Shown here: in pieces, positions 36,966 to 48,084 of the stretch | Numbering within the stretch: position 1 is the first letter of the stretch | Layout: every line of letters starts with the position of its first letter | Assembly (NCBI RefSeq): GCF_947507565.1 | Contig: NC_089183.1 | Span: 1,550,001 to 1,614,000, forward strand | Length of the DNA stretch: 64,000 bases | Source: Oscarella lobularis | Taxonomy: Eukaryota > Porifera > Homoscleromorpha > Homosclerophorida > Oscarellidae | Reading direction: 5' to 3' | Notes under the pieces: generated by a model | Seen by the model: only the letters and a program-made list of their open reading frames with translations | Told to the model about the DNA's origin: nothing | Databases searched by the model: none | Made by a program: the position numbers and the translations under genes

Positions 36966-37745
36966 CGACGGGAGATTTCGGCGGCCAATCCAAGACGGTC
37001 ACATCATGTGCCCGCAGCCATTCTCGAGTTGACCGAGACGAGTTGATTGGGGCGTTGTTCTGTTGGAACAACAAGTCGTCTCCAATCATGTGGTCGGCGT
37101 CTTGAAGCATGTGGTCTTCAAGAATGCGCTGGTAGGCAGCCGAATCCACTCGTCCGTCCAGACGAATCAGAGAACCAACTCCGTTCCACGACATCGATCC
37201 CCATACCATGACACTGATTGGGTGCTGCACGGCGCGATCGCAGCATTCAGGGAGAAACTCTTCACCCTTGCGACGCCATACGTACAGCCCGTCACTTCCA
37301 ATACTGACTTTTGACTCGTCGCTAAAGAGCACCGACTTCCACTCTTCCCCAATCACGGTGCGAGACAGCCCAGTTGAGTCGCAGTCGCCGATGTCGTTGG
37401 GTCAACTCGGGCTTTTTGCGAGGGCGCCTGGCATCAATGCCTTGTTCGTGCAAACGACGACGAACAGTTCTTCCGGATATTTGTTTTCCCAACTGTTCGT
37501 TCACTTCCGTAGCGATGCGGCTGGCCGATATTCGACGATGTGAGAGTGCCATACGTCTAACGATATGGTCCTCTCTTGCGGTCGTGTCTTTTCCGCGTCC
37601 AGGCCTCGTTTCGTAATCGCTACTGCCGCTTGCTAGTCTCTTTAGGCATAGCTCTACGGCCGTTTTTGATCGCCCGACGCGATCAGCGATTTTGCGTAAA
37701 GATTGGCCCTAGATTGGCCCTCTTCGTGAAGTGCCTCAATAATCC
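36945..37745 (-). pseudogene. Tc1-like transposase fragment fused to the gypsy gag fragment
   Basis: The HTH region LRKIADRVGRSKTAVELCL is preceded by an 11-bp tandem duplication (AGGGCCAATCT twice, about 37697-37720) that breaks the frame. It continues with RRMALSHRRISASRIATEV, then VLFSDESKVSIGSDGLYVW and LLFQQNNAPINSSRSTREWL. The second catalytic Asp of the usual QDNAPxH is Asn here (QQNNAPIN). After LDWPPKSP the DLNPIENVW block with the catalytic Glu is absent and sequence switches to the gypsy fragment. A frameshift near 37345 is one extra G in a G run. Confidence 0.85.
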
Positions 37746-38332
37746 CTCGCGTACGCGGACTTTACAATAGGCGCTGCCCAAAATATGCTTTGCGTGAATG
37801 CTAGACAAACGTTTGACGCAAAGAAAAAGCTGCTAACGTAAAGGAGCATTTGTAAATTTGAAAAAATGACTCAATGTGACGTCGGATATGTCTCGTGATT
37901 GTGACGTAACAGCTACACGTTTTCTTTAAAATAGCAATCTAAATTTTAGGAAACGCTTGTTATTAGTGACGTACAATGGTGCTGGAGTAAAATAATGGTT
38001 TTTTGAAGTTTAAAATAGGGGTTTTTGCTCTGGCTTAATATGCAACAATGCCTAATACGCCCACGCACATATGGGATTTTTGAAAAAACCGCCATGTTAA
38101 TGTTTTTAATAAGAGAATTAGGGAACGGTTTACTGTGTCTTTTTATCCTGAGGAGTAACCCCCCTTTTTTACGCCGTAGATCTGTAGTTTGGTGTTCAGT
38201 CTTTTCGTTCTTGGCAATCTTTAATCCTCTAATAAAGAATTCGCGGAGAAATCGCACTGCGAAAATGTCACGCGACTGCTCTCATACGGGCGACGGTTAC
38301 GTCACAAGAGGCCTACCCTGAAACAACAATTC

Positions 38333-39074
38333 ATGGACGACGACAGCGACGAGCAACACTCGGAATACTCCCTATTGTATAGACACGGTGACCTAGCGCC
38401 TACAGAAGAGAATGAAGAAGATTCGTCCGCCGATAGCGATTCCAGTGACGACGACGGTGTTCGACCATACCTTTTTGAGCCTTTGGCGAGCCCGCACGCC
38501 GTCCAAGGTTCTCAAAGTCTGGACGACGTTTCTGCGGAACAATCCAGCGACACGGACAGACGTCTAGAGAATCTTGACTGGTGAAACCCCCATTAAACAG
38601 GAATTTCTTTAATTATTACAGCGTCAATAGGTGTGAATGCGGAAATTGTCAGTTTATGCCTACAGAAGCCGAGTCGATCTGCTGTCAAGAAATTGCTGAA
38701 ATGGGAAATAAGATGGACGAGGAGGACCCGAGTGTATCGTGCATCACTTTACACCCAGGGTTTGCATCTGTCTGCTTAGACAGGTGGGTTCTGCAGACAG
38801 CGTATTACCAAATGAGACAACACTATGGGGATCCTGAAAACTCTCAGCCTGTCAATCAGTAAATCAATAGTTCTGTTCTGTGTGATGTGTACCAGTAATA
38901 TTTTTCCTATCTAGAAAATACAGATACACCGCTTATCGACAGCTTACTAGATGGTGCTGGGGATGGCTAGGGAAAAGTATACGTGTGGAACTTCCAGCAT
39001 GTGCAATAAAAATCATTAGGCAGACTTTTCCCTCAGCTGTGTACTGCGGATTTAAATATCCAAATCTAAGTTGA
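38333..39074 (+). CDS. P2X7 C-terminal 'ballast'-domain-like protein, three exons, intact
   Basis: Exons 38333-38580, 38622-38858 and 38915-39074 join in phase (TG|C, then CA|A) to a 214-residue protein ending in TGA. The N-terminal third is acidic/Ser-rich (DSDSSDDDGVRPYL). The rest has the Cys/His pattern of the P2X7 receptor cytosolic C terminus: CECGNCQFMPTEAESICCQE, CITLHPGFASVCLDRWVLQ and YRYTAYRQLTRWCWGWLG. There is no channel or membrane segment, so this is a free-standing ballast-type protein, probably zinc-binding. It ends 43 bp from the end of the converging Kolobok-like transposase, suggesting a two-gene mobile element. Confidence 0.82.
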
Positions 39075-39116
39075 ATTTTGAACTACTATTCATTAACTAC
39101 TCTTTTGAGAATCTTG

Positions 39117-41114
39117 TCAGGTGCTGCTCAATAGCTTCTCTTTATCTACTCTCACAAAGTCACTAGTGAGAGATGGTGCCACATCTGATTGAACTGGACA
39201 TTTCTCCCCCTCCATCACCAAAGCATCTACAAGAGCCATTATTTCAGCTGCGTAATCTAAAAATGCCATTATTGAGTAATGTTTTTTAGCTTTTATATTG
39301 TACCGTAGGTGCTTTTGGTGAGAATTTTTCTCACAACATAGTCGCCCTTCTTGTACTTTGGATAGGTCACTCTATATCTCAGCGTCCCTTGGGCTGTTTG
39401 AGCATGTTCGCGAGAGGCGTTCTCATTGTAATGCATCGCCGCCAACAACTGTCTAAGGGGAAAAGCAATCAATTGCATTTTTAGAAATAAAAGAGTAACT
39501 GTTGAATTCTCACCTAGCCATCATGGATTGCATTGAGAATATTGAAGAAGTGGGAGTGAAGTGATTGATTAGGCTGTGGAAAGCCTCAAGGGATGACGTC
39601 TGGAATGAGGGTGACAGCCTCTTCATGTCGTTGCAGAACATTGTGTTGGTAAGCAATTTCTGAATTTTTATGCTAGCTTTCGTCTCTGCAAAGTTCGTTA
39701 ATACATAGCAAACTTATTACTATTAACCCTTACGCGGTCTAAACCATTTCTTTTCTCTTTCAGTCTCCAAATTTTGATGAGAGCAATTAGGGAATAGGGA
39801 ATCACGGCCAGTATGGACGTTGTGAATGTGGTTCGAGAGAGACAACCACTTGCTTCTTATAAGATCTCCGCTGCCTTCGCTAGTTGATGCGGCGCACCAA
39901 TAGACATTGTTGACCATACTTCTAAGCCAGCTGCCGATGATTTCGCAATCTTTTTCTTTGGCCAGAGCTTCGGCTTTCTTTCTGAAAGCTATGAAAACCA
40001 ACAACAGAAAAATGTAAAGGTTATGTACGCGATGAATTCGTTTTTCTAACATTTTGCTAAGTGCCATTCGTCGTAGTAATGTTGTGTCCCCTTCATGTTT
40101 TCCCTGATCCATTTAGCGATGCCACGGTGCCGGTCTGTTATAAGACGGGAAATCGTTATTCCCTGCCCTTCCAAAAATTCGACACATCTGGTCAGGCCGT
40201 TTTTATGAACCACCAACCTCGTTGCACTGCAAAGAAAGATGACAGTCACCGACTAATTAAAACCGGCATAAATCACTGACTTGAACTATTTTTATGTCCA
40301 ATACGGCATTCTGTTGGACGTCGATGCACGTGTACGTACCGAATTTGGCCGAGTGGCCTGGACTGTCTGCCCTACCGTCACCAGCCAATGTAATGCAACC
40401 TCCCCTTGCCTTTGCTGTGGCCAACAGCTGCTCCTGATACGACTTCCAAGTTCTTTCTATCGCTGGCAGTAAGAAGTGCTTCTGGTGCCTGTAGAAGGTT
40501 TGTGCAGTAACGCTTGCAACATTTAGATAATCCATCATCCTCAGAACTTTTGTTGGCAGAGACCCCGAGCACAGAATGGACGCTGTTAGATGGATATTTC
40601 CCGCAGGCACTCTGGCAAGAAACGGCTGGCTCTCCCAAATGTTGACAGCGTCGCAGTCTATGCATTGTCTTTTCAATCTGAGGAAAGTGCCTATAACGAT
40701 CTGATCTAATCGGACATTCTGTGACCCAAAAGGGACGCATATATGGGCCAATTGCAATAAACGGGACTCAAAGACAAGGTACTTCCTATTATTCCCCGTC
40801 CTATTGAATGTATAAAACATACGGAAAAATGCGAAAGGTACAAAAAACTTACATGCAGTCAGCAGAGAACGGCTCAGGAACGTAGTCATCGTCTTCTTCT
40901 TGAGTTACAGTAAAGCTCTCTTCTAGGTCTTCCACTTCATCAGGCTCTTCTTGAAGGCCTTCTCCTGCTGGAGGATGTTCTTGACGGCCTTCCACTGCAG
41001 GTGGTTCTTGACGGCCTTCCACCGCAGGAGGATCTTCTTGAAGAAGATCGTCAAAATTACACTGAACTCCTACGGACACAGTGGTGACTTGTTCAATGGC
41101 ATACGTTTGTGTTT
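39117..41114 (-). CDS. Kolobok-like DDE transposase, at least seven exons, nearly intact
   Basis: Exons: 41114-40853, 40800-40281, 40226-40051, 39988-39734, 39659-39514, 39452-39304, 39256-39117 (TGA), with at least one upstream exon unresolved. Exon 1 holds acidic repeats (PPAVEGRQE twice). Exon 2 has ARVPAGNIHLTASILCSG and CITLAGDGRADSPGHSAKFG (first D). Exon 3 has RLITDRHRGIAKWI (second D) and HYYDEWHLAK (D(2)H motif). Exon 5 has TSSLEAFHSLINHF (candidate E). The core matches the widespread Kolobok/D(2)H transposase group, which targets TTAA. Exon 3 needs one base removed in an A run near 40200 to stay open, and the exon 4/5 phase is off by a base. It converges with the P2X7-like gene. Confidence 0.78.
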
Positions 41115-41429
41115 CTGCATTTCAAAAATGGGTTTATCAGTTAACGCGAATTTGAGCAGTGACGTTGTAACCTTTTTCTGTCATAACGTGGAGCCCCTCT
41201 GCGTTTCCATCAACTCTGTATCTTGCGTCGTCGTCTTTGTACACATGTAAGCATTTGGTTACAGAACTACAGAAACAGACAATATATTCCCTAAATTATT
41301 GCATTGCGTCTATTAAACAAGTTTTCTTTGTCTCTGTTCATAAGCAAATAATAAAACTGTAACTGCTTGTCACGTGTACATTTTGCCATATTTCGGAATT
41401 AATTTTGTCACCTTCGAGAACACGTATCG

Positions 41430-41572
41430 CTTTCAAAGTCACAAATCACTTGTCACCAATCACTTGTTCAAAGTCACAAATCACTTGTCACAAATCACTT
41501 GTTACCAATCACTTGTTCAAAGTCACTTGTCACCAATCTCTTGTTCAAAGTCACAAATCACTTGTGACCCTG
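41430..41572. repeat. Composite tandem repeat (CACAAATCACTTGTCACCAATCACTTGTTCAAAGT)
   Basis: About ten copies of an 11-13-bp unit in two flavours (TCACAAATCACTTG and TCACCAATCACTTG), separated by TTCAAAG. Spacers are not unique, so this is not a CRISPR. Confidence 0.85.
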
Positions 41573-41660
41573 CCGGGCCACCATACGATACAGTACTGCA
41601 GAGAGACGACGACTCGCGCATCAACAGTACGTCAGCCGGAGACGGAAGAGCGGCCAGTAG

Positions 41661-42185
41661 ATGGAAGAGTGTGTGCGTTCCCTAGAGCGTCTGCTGGACA
41701 AGGTGATGCGGGGAATCACCGAAGCGAACAGGCACCGCGAGTTGATTACGAAGTTCTCCGAGTTGATGGCACCGGAAGTGGCGTACCAGCTGTCTCTTCA
41801 AGCGTTCGCGACGTTCGAAGAATGTCTAATGCGAGCGCAAGAACTTGATTTATTGCAGTCGCGTTTGCGACACAGCCGCGTCGGAACACCTGCGACGGGG
41901 CGTACATTGCCACAAGCGAACGGAAGACGATGTTTTGGCTGCGGCAAAATCGGACACGTGCGGCACGAGTGCCCCAAAGTAAAAGGCCGTGAGAAGAGGG
42001 CGGGGCGTTGTTTTGAGTGCGAAGAAATGGGTCATCTGGCCCGAGATTGCGAAGAAGGTGAGCGTCGCGAGTTAGTGCGGCAGACAGAGGTCGTGGAGGC
42101 GCGGAGTCCCGATTTAACGCGAAAAGTCGATGAGCGGAGGGAGTTCGCGGAAGTAGGGAAGTGCAAACCGGGAAGGCAGAAGTAG
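41661..42185 (+). CDS. Retroelement gag C-terminal fragment with two CCHC zinc knuckles
   Basis: 174 codons open from ATG. Residues 1-75 look like the C-terminal part of a capsid (VAYQLSLQAFATFEECLMRA). Then come two knuckles, CFGCGKIGHVRHEC and CFECEEMGHLARDC, the nucleic-acid-binding CX2CX4HX4C motifs of retroviral-type Gag. A Lys/Arg/Glu tail ends at TAG. No protease or RT follows, so it is an isolated fragment or a domesticated gag. Confidence 0.7.
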   Translation: MEECVRSLERLLDKVMRGITEANRHRELITKFSELMAPEVAYQLSLQAFATFEECLMRAQELDLLQSRLRHSRVGTPATGRTLPQANGRRCFGCGKIGHVRHECPKVKGREKRAGRCFECEEMGHLARDCEEGERRELVRQTEVVEARSPDLTRKVDERREFAEVGKCKPGRQK

Positions 42186-42524
42186 CTTCCGATTCGGTTG
42201 GGCAGACAAAAATTACGATGAAATTTATAACAAAGATTACTACGACAGGTACGACGACTTTCCCGACGACAGTCGTTTGGGCGACTTGCAGCGCCATTGA
42301 GTTCCTTCCTGCATGTTGTTCTGTAGTCAGTAGTGTTAGAGTTAGGAAAAACTTCCAGATCGCTATTGCGATTTACCTTTTTTTGTGTTGTTGCCGTCGT
42401 TAGTCGGTTCGACAACACTTAACCGGGGAGGTATGTGGTAGGCGTAGTAATAGGTCACGTGACTCGAACATGAGACGGTAGCTCCCAAGCAAATTTTTAT
42501 TGATTGTATTATCAATTCTTTTAG

Positions 42525-42864
42525 AGTTGGGCATGACATTCAGGATCATTACGATTCTATGCTCCCACTCGTCCAGGAAGCTCGACAACAGGGATTAGCT
42601 AAATATGCTCATCCAGTAGGTTTCAACAGCAAAGTATCATATGTAGATGAATCACTTTTTCAGGGCTTTTGGAATGACTTGGACATGATGGAAATAGGTA
42701 CGTACCACTTTTGCATGTGGCACTGAACTGATCAATAATGTACTTCTCTTTGAAAAGGAAAATATACTGGGAGAAGTGAGGACTTCTATTGCGCAGTTTT
42801 GCGGTGGCGGCATCGCCCCAGTTCTTGAATCTACCCTCAAGGTCGCTTGTGCCTTTACTAAAGG
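42525..42864 (+). CDS. Two internal exons of an unrecognised gene
   Basis: Exon 42525-42697 (VGHDIQDHYDSMLPLVQEAR ... FWNDLDMMEI) and exon 42758-42864 (ENILGEVRTSIAQFCGGGIA ... VACAFTKG) have consensus splice borders, but their phases do not join cleanly. No start or stop was found and no family is recognised. Confidence 0.35.
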
Positions 42865-43084
42865 GTAAGGAAATCCACTGAGTCAGTTCGTTTGCTGTTC
42901 TTTTTAAATTGGAAGCCTGTGTTCTTCTATTTAAACTCTTTCTTTAGATGCGTTATTGACTGTAAGTGTCATTCCCGAATACACTAAGGGCTTCAACAGG
43001 CAGTGAATCTTGTCAGGTATTGAAAAAACTCAGCGACAGTTGCTGTGCAAGTGAGTGTAATTTGCATCTAAATCTAGTACTGCC

Positions 43085-44463
43085 AAAGTGGAGTTCATGT
43101 CTGGAGAAATCGGCCTGATAGGACCGGTTGTGACGACGGGAACTCGTGCACAAGAAAGGCTTTTGCCTCAACGGCAGATGCTTAGGCACTCCTTTCTTCT
43201 GCTTGTCGTGCCAAAAATGCGATGGCAGCGGCGGTTGCGTCACCGGTTCACGTTCCTGCGCTATCAGCAACACATGCTATTCTAGCGGTGATCGAAAAAA
43301 TCAGGCTAGAATTGGCGATGACGGTTGCAAGGCAAATAAAAGTTGAACTCTTGGCCTCTACTTTTAACACTTGGTTTCTACTCTAAAGGAATGTCAACCT
43401 TTGGCGAATCAGTTTGATTGGACCAGTGTGTCAGGAGGAAGTTGCAATGACAACAATGCTTGCACTAAGGATGACCAGTGCAAAGATGGAAGATGCACAG
43501 GAACAGCATTTTTGTGTCAGAGTTGCGAGTCATGCAATGGAAATGGATGCACGCTAAACTCTGGCAATTGTCTTCTTGACAATACGTGTTACACAAACAA
43601 TCAAGTGAACCCTAATGAACAGTGTCAGGTAAACACAAAAACTCTTTACTATTTATTAATGTGGTAAATTCTATTTTGTAGGCGTGCAAATCTATGACTA
43701 ATACCATTCAGTGGTTACCGTTGACCGGTACCAGTTGTGACGACGGGGATATCTGTACGCATTCGGATGCGTGTACCAATCGTGGACTGTGCGTCGGAAC
43801 TCTGATAACGTGCGTTTCTCCATGCCAGCAATGCGACGGAACATCTCAATGTCGAACTCAAGGATGCTTGACACCTCAGAGAAACTGCGGGTGCGGCGTT
43901 TGCTACAACAACAACGCAGTGAATCCGAGCAAACAGTGTCATTACTGTAACATCGCTTCATCTCCTAACTCATGGACAAACTATCCGACTCAGCCTTGCG
44001 ACGACGGAAATTCGTGCACTAGACACGTGCAACGCAGGAACGTGCAGTGGAACGGACTTCACCAGCGAATGCGATGTGCACACGGTGGCAACGAATCCGT
44101 GTGTCAGTGGAACTTACTGTGACGGTTCAAATTGTCTACTGACATATTATTCGTCGAGTCGTCAGTGTTATACAAATCAGGACGCTTGCGACTATCCGAA
44201 TTTGTTTTGCAGCGGAAGCCACGCCGAGTGCCGAGTCTACGTCATCGTCACAGTTATTGTCTCTTGTACAAGGCACAGATGGAAAGTCGTATCTGATGCT
44301 GACGAATATTCGAGAAATGAAGATGAGGTTCGAAGGCTTCAAAGTTCCGTGTGGCAACGTCAGAATCGACTGGCAATTAGTGGACACAGCCAACAGCGAT
44401 GCGGTAGTGTATTCGTCAACGGGCCAAATAGAAATCGCCAGCCTCCGTCTTGTGAAGGAATAG
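43085..44463 (+). CDS. Secreted-type protein with Cys-rich CDDGNSCT repeats, frame-broken
   Basis: At least three repeats follow the scheme G-C-[DN]-[DN]-x-[DN]-x-CT..D.C..G.C.GT...C..C: TGCDDGNSC near 43115, GGSCNDNNACTKDDQC at 43429 and GTSCDDGDICTHSDAC at 43729, with a fourth at about 43998. Introns at 43629-43680 and before 43390 have good borders. Frame breaks occur in the first repeat, after NSCTRH (about 44027) and near 44230. The last part (GTDGKSYLMLTNIREMKMRF ... EIASLRLVKE, stop at 44463) is a non-Cys globular segment. Such repeats are extracellular; no signal peptide exon was found. Confidence 0.5.
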
Positions 44464-45349
44464 AAAGGACTAAACGCTTGTTTGCGTTTTACCCCTCGAG
44501 GTCAATTATTCTTGCCACGAAATTACACTCAAAGCATGTATTAATTGTCCTTTTCTGTAATTCTTCGTTTTTTCAATCTTCTTCGAAGTCGGTGGTTTGA
44601 CCTCAAAGAACAGCCAAGCCAGCGTCCAAGCGATAGGCATAAAGTGAAAGAAATCTCTTTTCATCGCATTTGCTACTTATTCGAATAAGAATACTGTATA
44701 CAAATTTACGATATTGGGCGCGATGTTGTTTGATCGCAGATGGTCTGAGATTTTTTTCAAATTGTAATTCAATGCGCGTATAGATAATGATCGACCATTT
44801 TATAGGGTCTTTCTCAGGGATCGAGCATATTATAGGGTGTTGCACAGAGGGCGTACTTCATCAACATCTTTCTGCATGCATGGCAACGCCTGCTAAAAAG
44901 CGTACCCAAACTTTAGCCCAGCACGAAGATTTTGCTTGCGAGCCACGTTTAAAAGCCGTTGCGTATAACAAACGCTTGTGGTTTTCACAGTAGTACGTGC
45001 ATGATACGTGGGCGTTCCTTGCATTGTTTCTGTGACGCGGGTGAGGCGAGCGATGCGAGAGATGCGAGCGAAAGATAAAAGAGATGCGGATACGTGGTGC
45101 TGCTGTGTCCTCGTCGAGTGGTGAGCAAAGACTTTTATTTTTCATAACTAGCTAATCGTATACTCTGCTTTTACACGGGGCCCCTTTTGGGAAAATCGTC
45201 TTCTGCAGCGACGGATAATCATCTCGGCTACATGGAACGCGATCCGATTCGCGGCAACGACTCGTTCGACGAAATTCTCCGGCTGGCAAACGAGCACGAG
45301 GCAAGTTCTCGATAAGAAACCGCACACGAAACGCGTAGCGCTAAAGTAG

Positions 45350-45742
45350 AACATCTTAGAACATAAAAAACCACTTGTAAATGTGTAAAGAGCAGCGTAC
45401 ACTTCATAGAGAGTATCGATTCCACTTTCCGGATCCTCAATGGTATTTTGGGTCCCAATGAATTGAAATTGCATCGATTCCACTTTGATAATCGATATTT
45501 GCTACTTGATTTGGACCAGGACGACTTCCATTGTAGATGACCCCGATTACTGGAGCGGTGACATCAACGAATATCTCGTCGGAATTCTTCGCAGTTTCTG
45601 TTTCTCTCACATTTTTGGCTGTCGCGTCGATTCTGTACGTGCCTCCGTTTGTTAGTGTGAATTGGTTTGTAGCCGTTACGTCGTGTATTATTTCAGGCCG
45701 TTCGCATGCTGAAAGATGGATGCAGTTTGACCGTCGTAGCAA
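45350..45742 (-). pseudogene. Fragment of a sponge-type receptor ectodomain (FN3/Ig-like)
   Basis: Minus-strand frames read TNQFTLTNGGTYRIDATAKN, VTAPVIGVIYNGSRPG, IDYQSGIDAISIHW and, one frame over, IEDPESGIDTLYEVYAAL. The order 'DVTAPV..G.VYNG...IDYQ...I..HW....DPESGI..YE' is typical of tandem beta-sandwich repeats in invertebrate cell-surface receptors. The frame break at about 45455 and lack of flanking exons make it a fragment. Confidence 0.45.
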
Positions 45743-45899
45743 GCAAGTTTGGAGTTGGCAAAAGCACTGTGAGCGATTTGAAAAAATGCGTTCTGGTGAA
45801 AGTGAAGTACCAGAAAAAGATTTTGCGCAATCTGCTGCTCCAAGACGAACAGAACGATGGGAATTGTTGTACTTTCGCGTTGATATCTACAAGTCCTAG
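45699..45899 (+). pseudogene. CENP-B/jerky-type HTH fragment of a pogo-like transposase
   Basis: MLKDGCSLTVVASKFGVGKS followed by TVSDLKK is the standard N-terminal helix-turn-helix of CENP-B/Tigger transposases. The following residues lose similarity after a probable one-base shift, and no DDE core follows. Confidence 0.6.
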
Positions 45900-46419
45900 T
45901 GTTGTGAAACTTTTCCGCATATCAAAGGAGAAGGGGCTGTTGCCACTTCTATTTATGCAATTAGGTACTTAACTTAGCGTAGGTACTTAACTTAGAAACG
46001 GCGGTTTTTGAGAAAACAAGAAAATTTCGGAAACATTTTATTCAATAAAAAGTTTTGAAATTTTCTCCAGTACATCAGCAGTCTGAAGCGATTTTTACCG
46101 GACACGCGAATAGTCAGCAAAGCGCGGGTTTGGGCGTGGCATCGCGAAAGTAATTTTTTCTCTAAACCGGCGGCTTCAGTAGACCCGAATGAACAAACGC
46201 TGTTAGGAGAAACAATCTTCTAAACTCATAGTAGCGCGAAAAGTGCCGCCGATTGCGAGACCTTCATTTTGCGAGGAAAAACGTGCGCTAGTTGCTAAGT
46301 GGAAATTCATGGTGGCGTGCACTCTACGTCTGGAAGACTTAGTTATGCATCTTTTAACAGTTCTCCACGTTCTGCCAGCTATTGCCGACGACTGTTTGGC
46401 TAGCTTACGGCAAGCCTGC

Positions 46420-47455
46420 ATGTCACATTGTCCGACGTCTGCTTGACCGAATAGACAGTGATGAACAATTTTCCCCAATGTACCCCAACTACCATGTGGA
46501 AGGCTGTCGTGGTTGTCCGAAGTTTGACATAAAAGGGAGCAGTTACAATACTGTGTTGAACTTGGTTTCACAGTTGTCACAATGCTCGGAGTATCGAAAA
46601 GAACGATAGGGAGACGTCTTCGCTATTTTGAATTATCAATTAGGAGTACATACTGCGACATTTCATACGACGACTTAGACATTGAAATTCGTTCTATTCA
46701 AGACAATTTTCCCGATTCTGGGTACAGAATGGTGACTGAAACGTTGAGAAATGGGTTGCGTGTCCAGCAACATCGAATCAGGCAGTCAATTCTGAGGTGT
46801 GACCCTGAAGGGGCATGTCTTCGCTGGCTAACGGCAGCCCATAGAAGAAGACCTTCGGTTTCCGGGCCGCAAGCTCTTTGGCATATTGACGGCAACCAGG
46901 TACAGCAAGTCTAATGGATGCTTATAATTTCCTAAGCTTTTCTGTGTTTCTCTAAAATGGAGATTTGTGATACACGGAGGAATTGACGGCTTCTCTAGGC
47001 TGGCTGTCTATCTCCATTGCTCCACGAACAACAGAGCTTCTACAGTCTTGAGGTTGTTTCAGAGCGCTGTACAGGAATATGGTCTACGTATTCGAGTTCG
47101 AAGTGATCAGGGTGGCGAGAACGTCGATGTTGCGCGAATGATGCTAAACCATCCTAGCAGAGGTCTTGGCAGTATGATAGTCGAAAGAAGCTTACATAAT
47201 CAGCGACTTGAGCGCCTCTGGCGTGATGTTCATGACGGTGTTGATAACTTCTACCGGTGCCTGTTTCATCACAAAGAAAGCTGCGGGGTTCTTGATCCCT
47301 TTAACGACGTTGAACTGTACGCTCTTTAGTACGTCTACGAACCCAGAATAAATAATAGGCATTACAATGCCTTAAGAAATGCACGAATACGTCACAATCG
47401 ACTGACGTTCGTATTAGCAAAAGTTATAAGGTATTATACAAATATATGACGCTCG
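46420..47455 (+). pseudogene. Integrase-like DDE gene (rve-type), two exons, in-frame stop
   Basis: Exon 1 (about 46420-46899) holds RRLLDRIDSDEQF, RGCPKFDI, an HTH (VVTMLGVSKRTIGRRLRYF, frame set by one shift near 46565), then PDSGYRMVTETLRNGLRVQQ and ALWHIDGNQ (first D). Exon 2 (from 46937) holds [38 protein letters not shown] (second D) and [20 protein letters not shown] (E). This is the integrase core fold found in a repeated cnidarian/fish/sponge family. TAG at 47328-47330 stops it, but frame and similarity continue (YVYEPRINNRHYNALRN) to about 47455. LTRs and TIRs were not found. Confidence 0.75.
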
Positions 47456-48084
47456 AACTTGCGATATTTCGACTCCACAACGTTGTACTCAGCGGCACGA
47501 GACTCAACTACATCTGCGACTAAGGCCTAAAAAGTAAGTGTGCGCATGCGCATGACGTAACTGTGTTTCCTGCCCCAAAAGCCGTCATTCAAAGGCGCAC
47601 TTTCCCTTACAACCGATAAACCATTTCAACGTTGTACCCTTTACGTGACAGGTAATGCTTTTTGAGGCGCAACAGCCTCTCTTTCGTACACAATAGTATC
47701 GACTAACGTGATGAGTCTATCAAACGTGCTACGCTACTTATGAAAGAAGGGTGACAAACAGTAGCTTGATCGTGCTCCCAATCCAAGTTGGACTTGCCCA
47801 GTGACGAGGTCAGGAGGACGCCCAAAGGCCCTCATTTCGTTCACAACCTCCTTTTTAACGGAAGTATTGCCTTTCTTCGTCTCCTGAAGAGATGATCTGG
47901 CATTTGACAATTTTCCTCGTTCTATTCTTTGTTCTCTCAATTTCAATCATTTTTATCTAAAAAAAGAGGCGTTTATACAACTGCATATATATACAATATA
48001 CAACCAGAGTTAATAAATAGGAGAGGGATATGCAACTTGGACGTCACGTGACTATTTCTCTGACCACAGCATTGTTATGGCTCG

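Noticed and set aside
41430-41572. Regularly spaced repeats resembling a CRISPR array
   Set aside because: The 'spacers' are themselves copies of the repeat, the organism is eukaryotic and no cas genes exist. It is a composite minisatellite.
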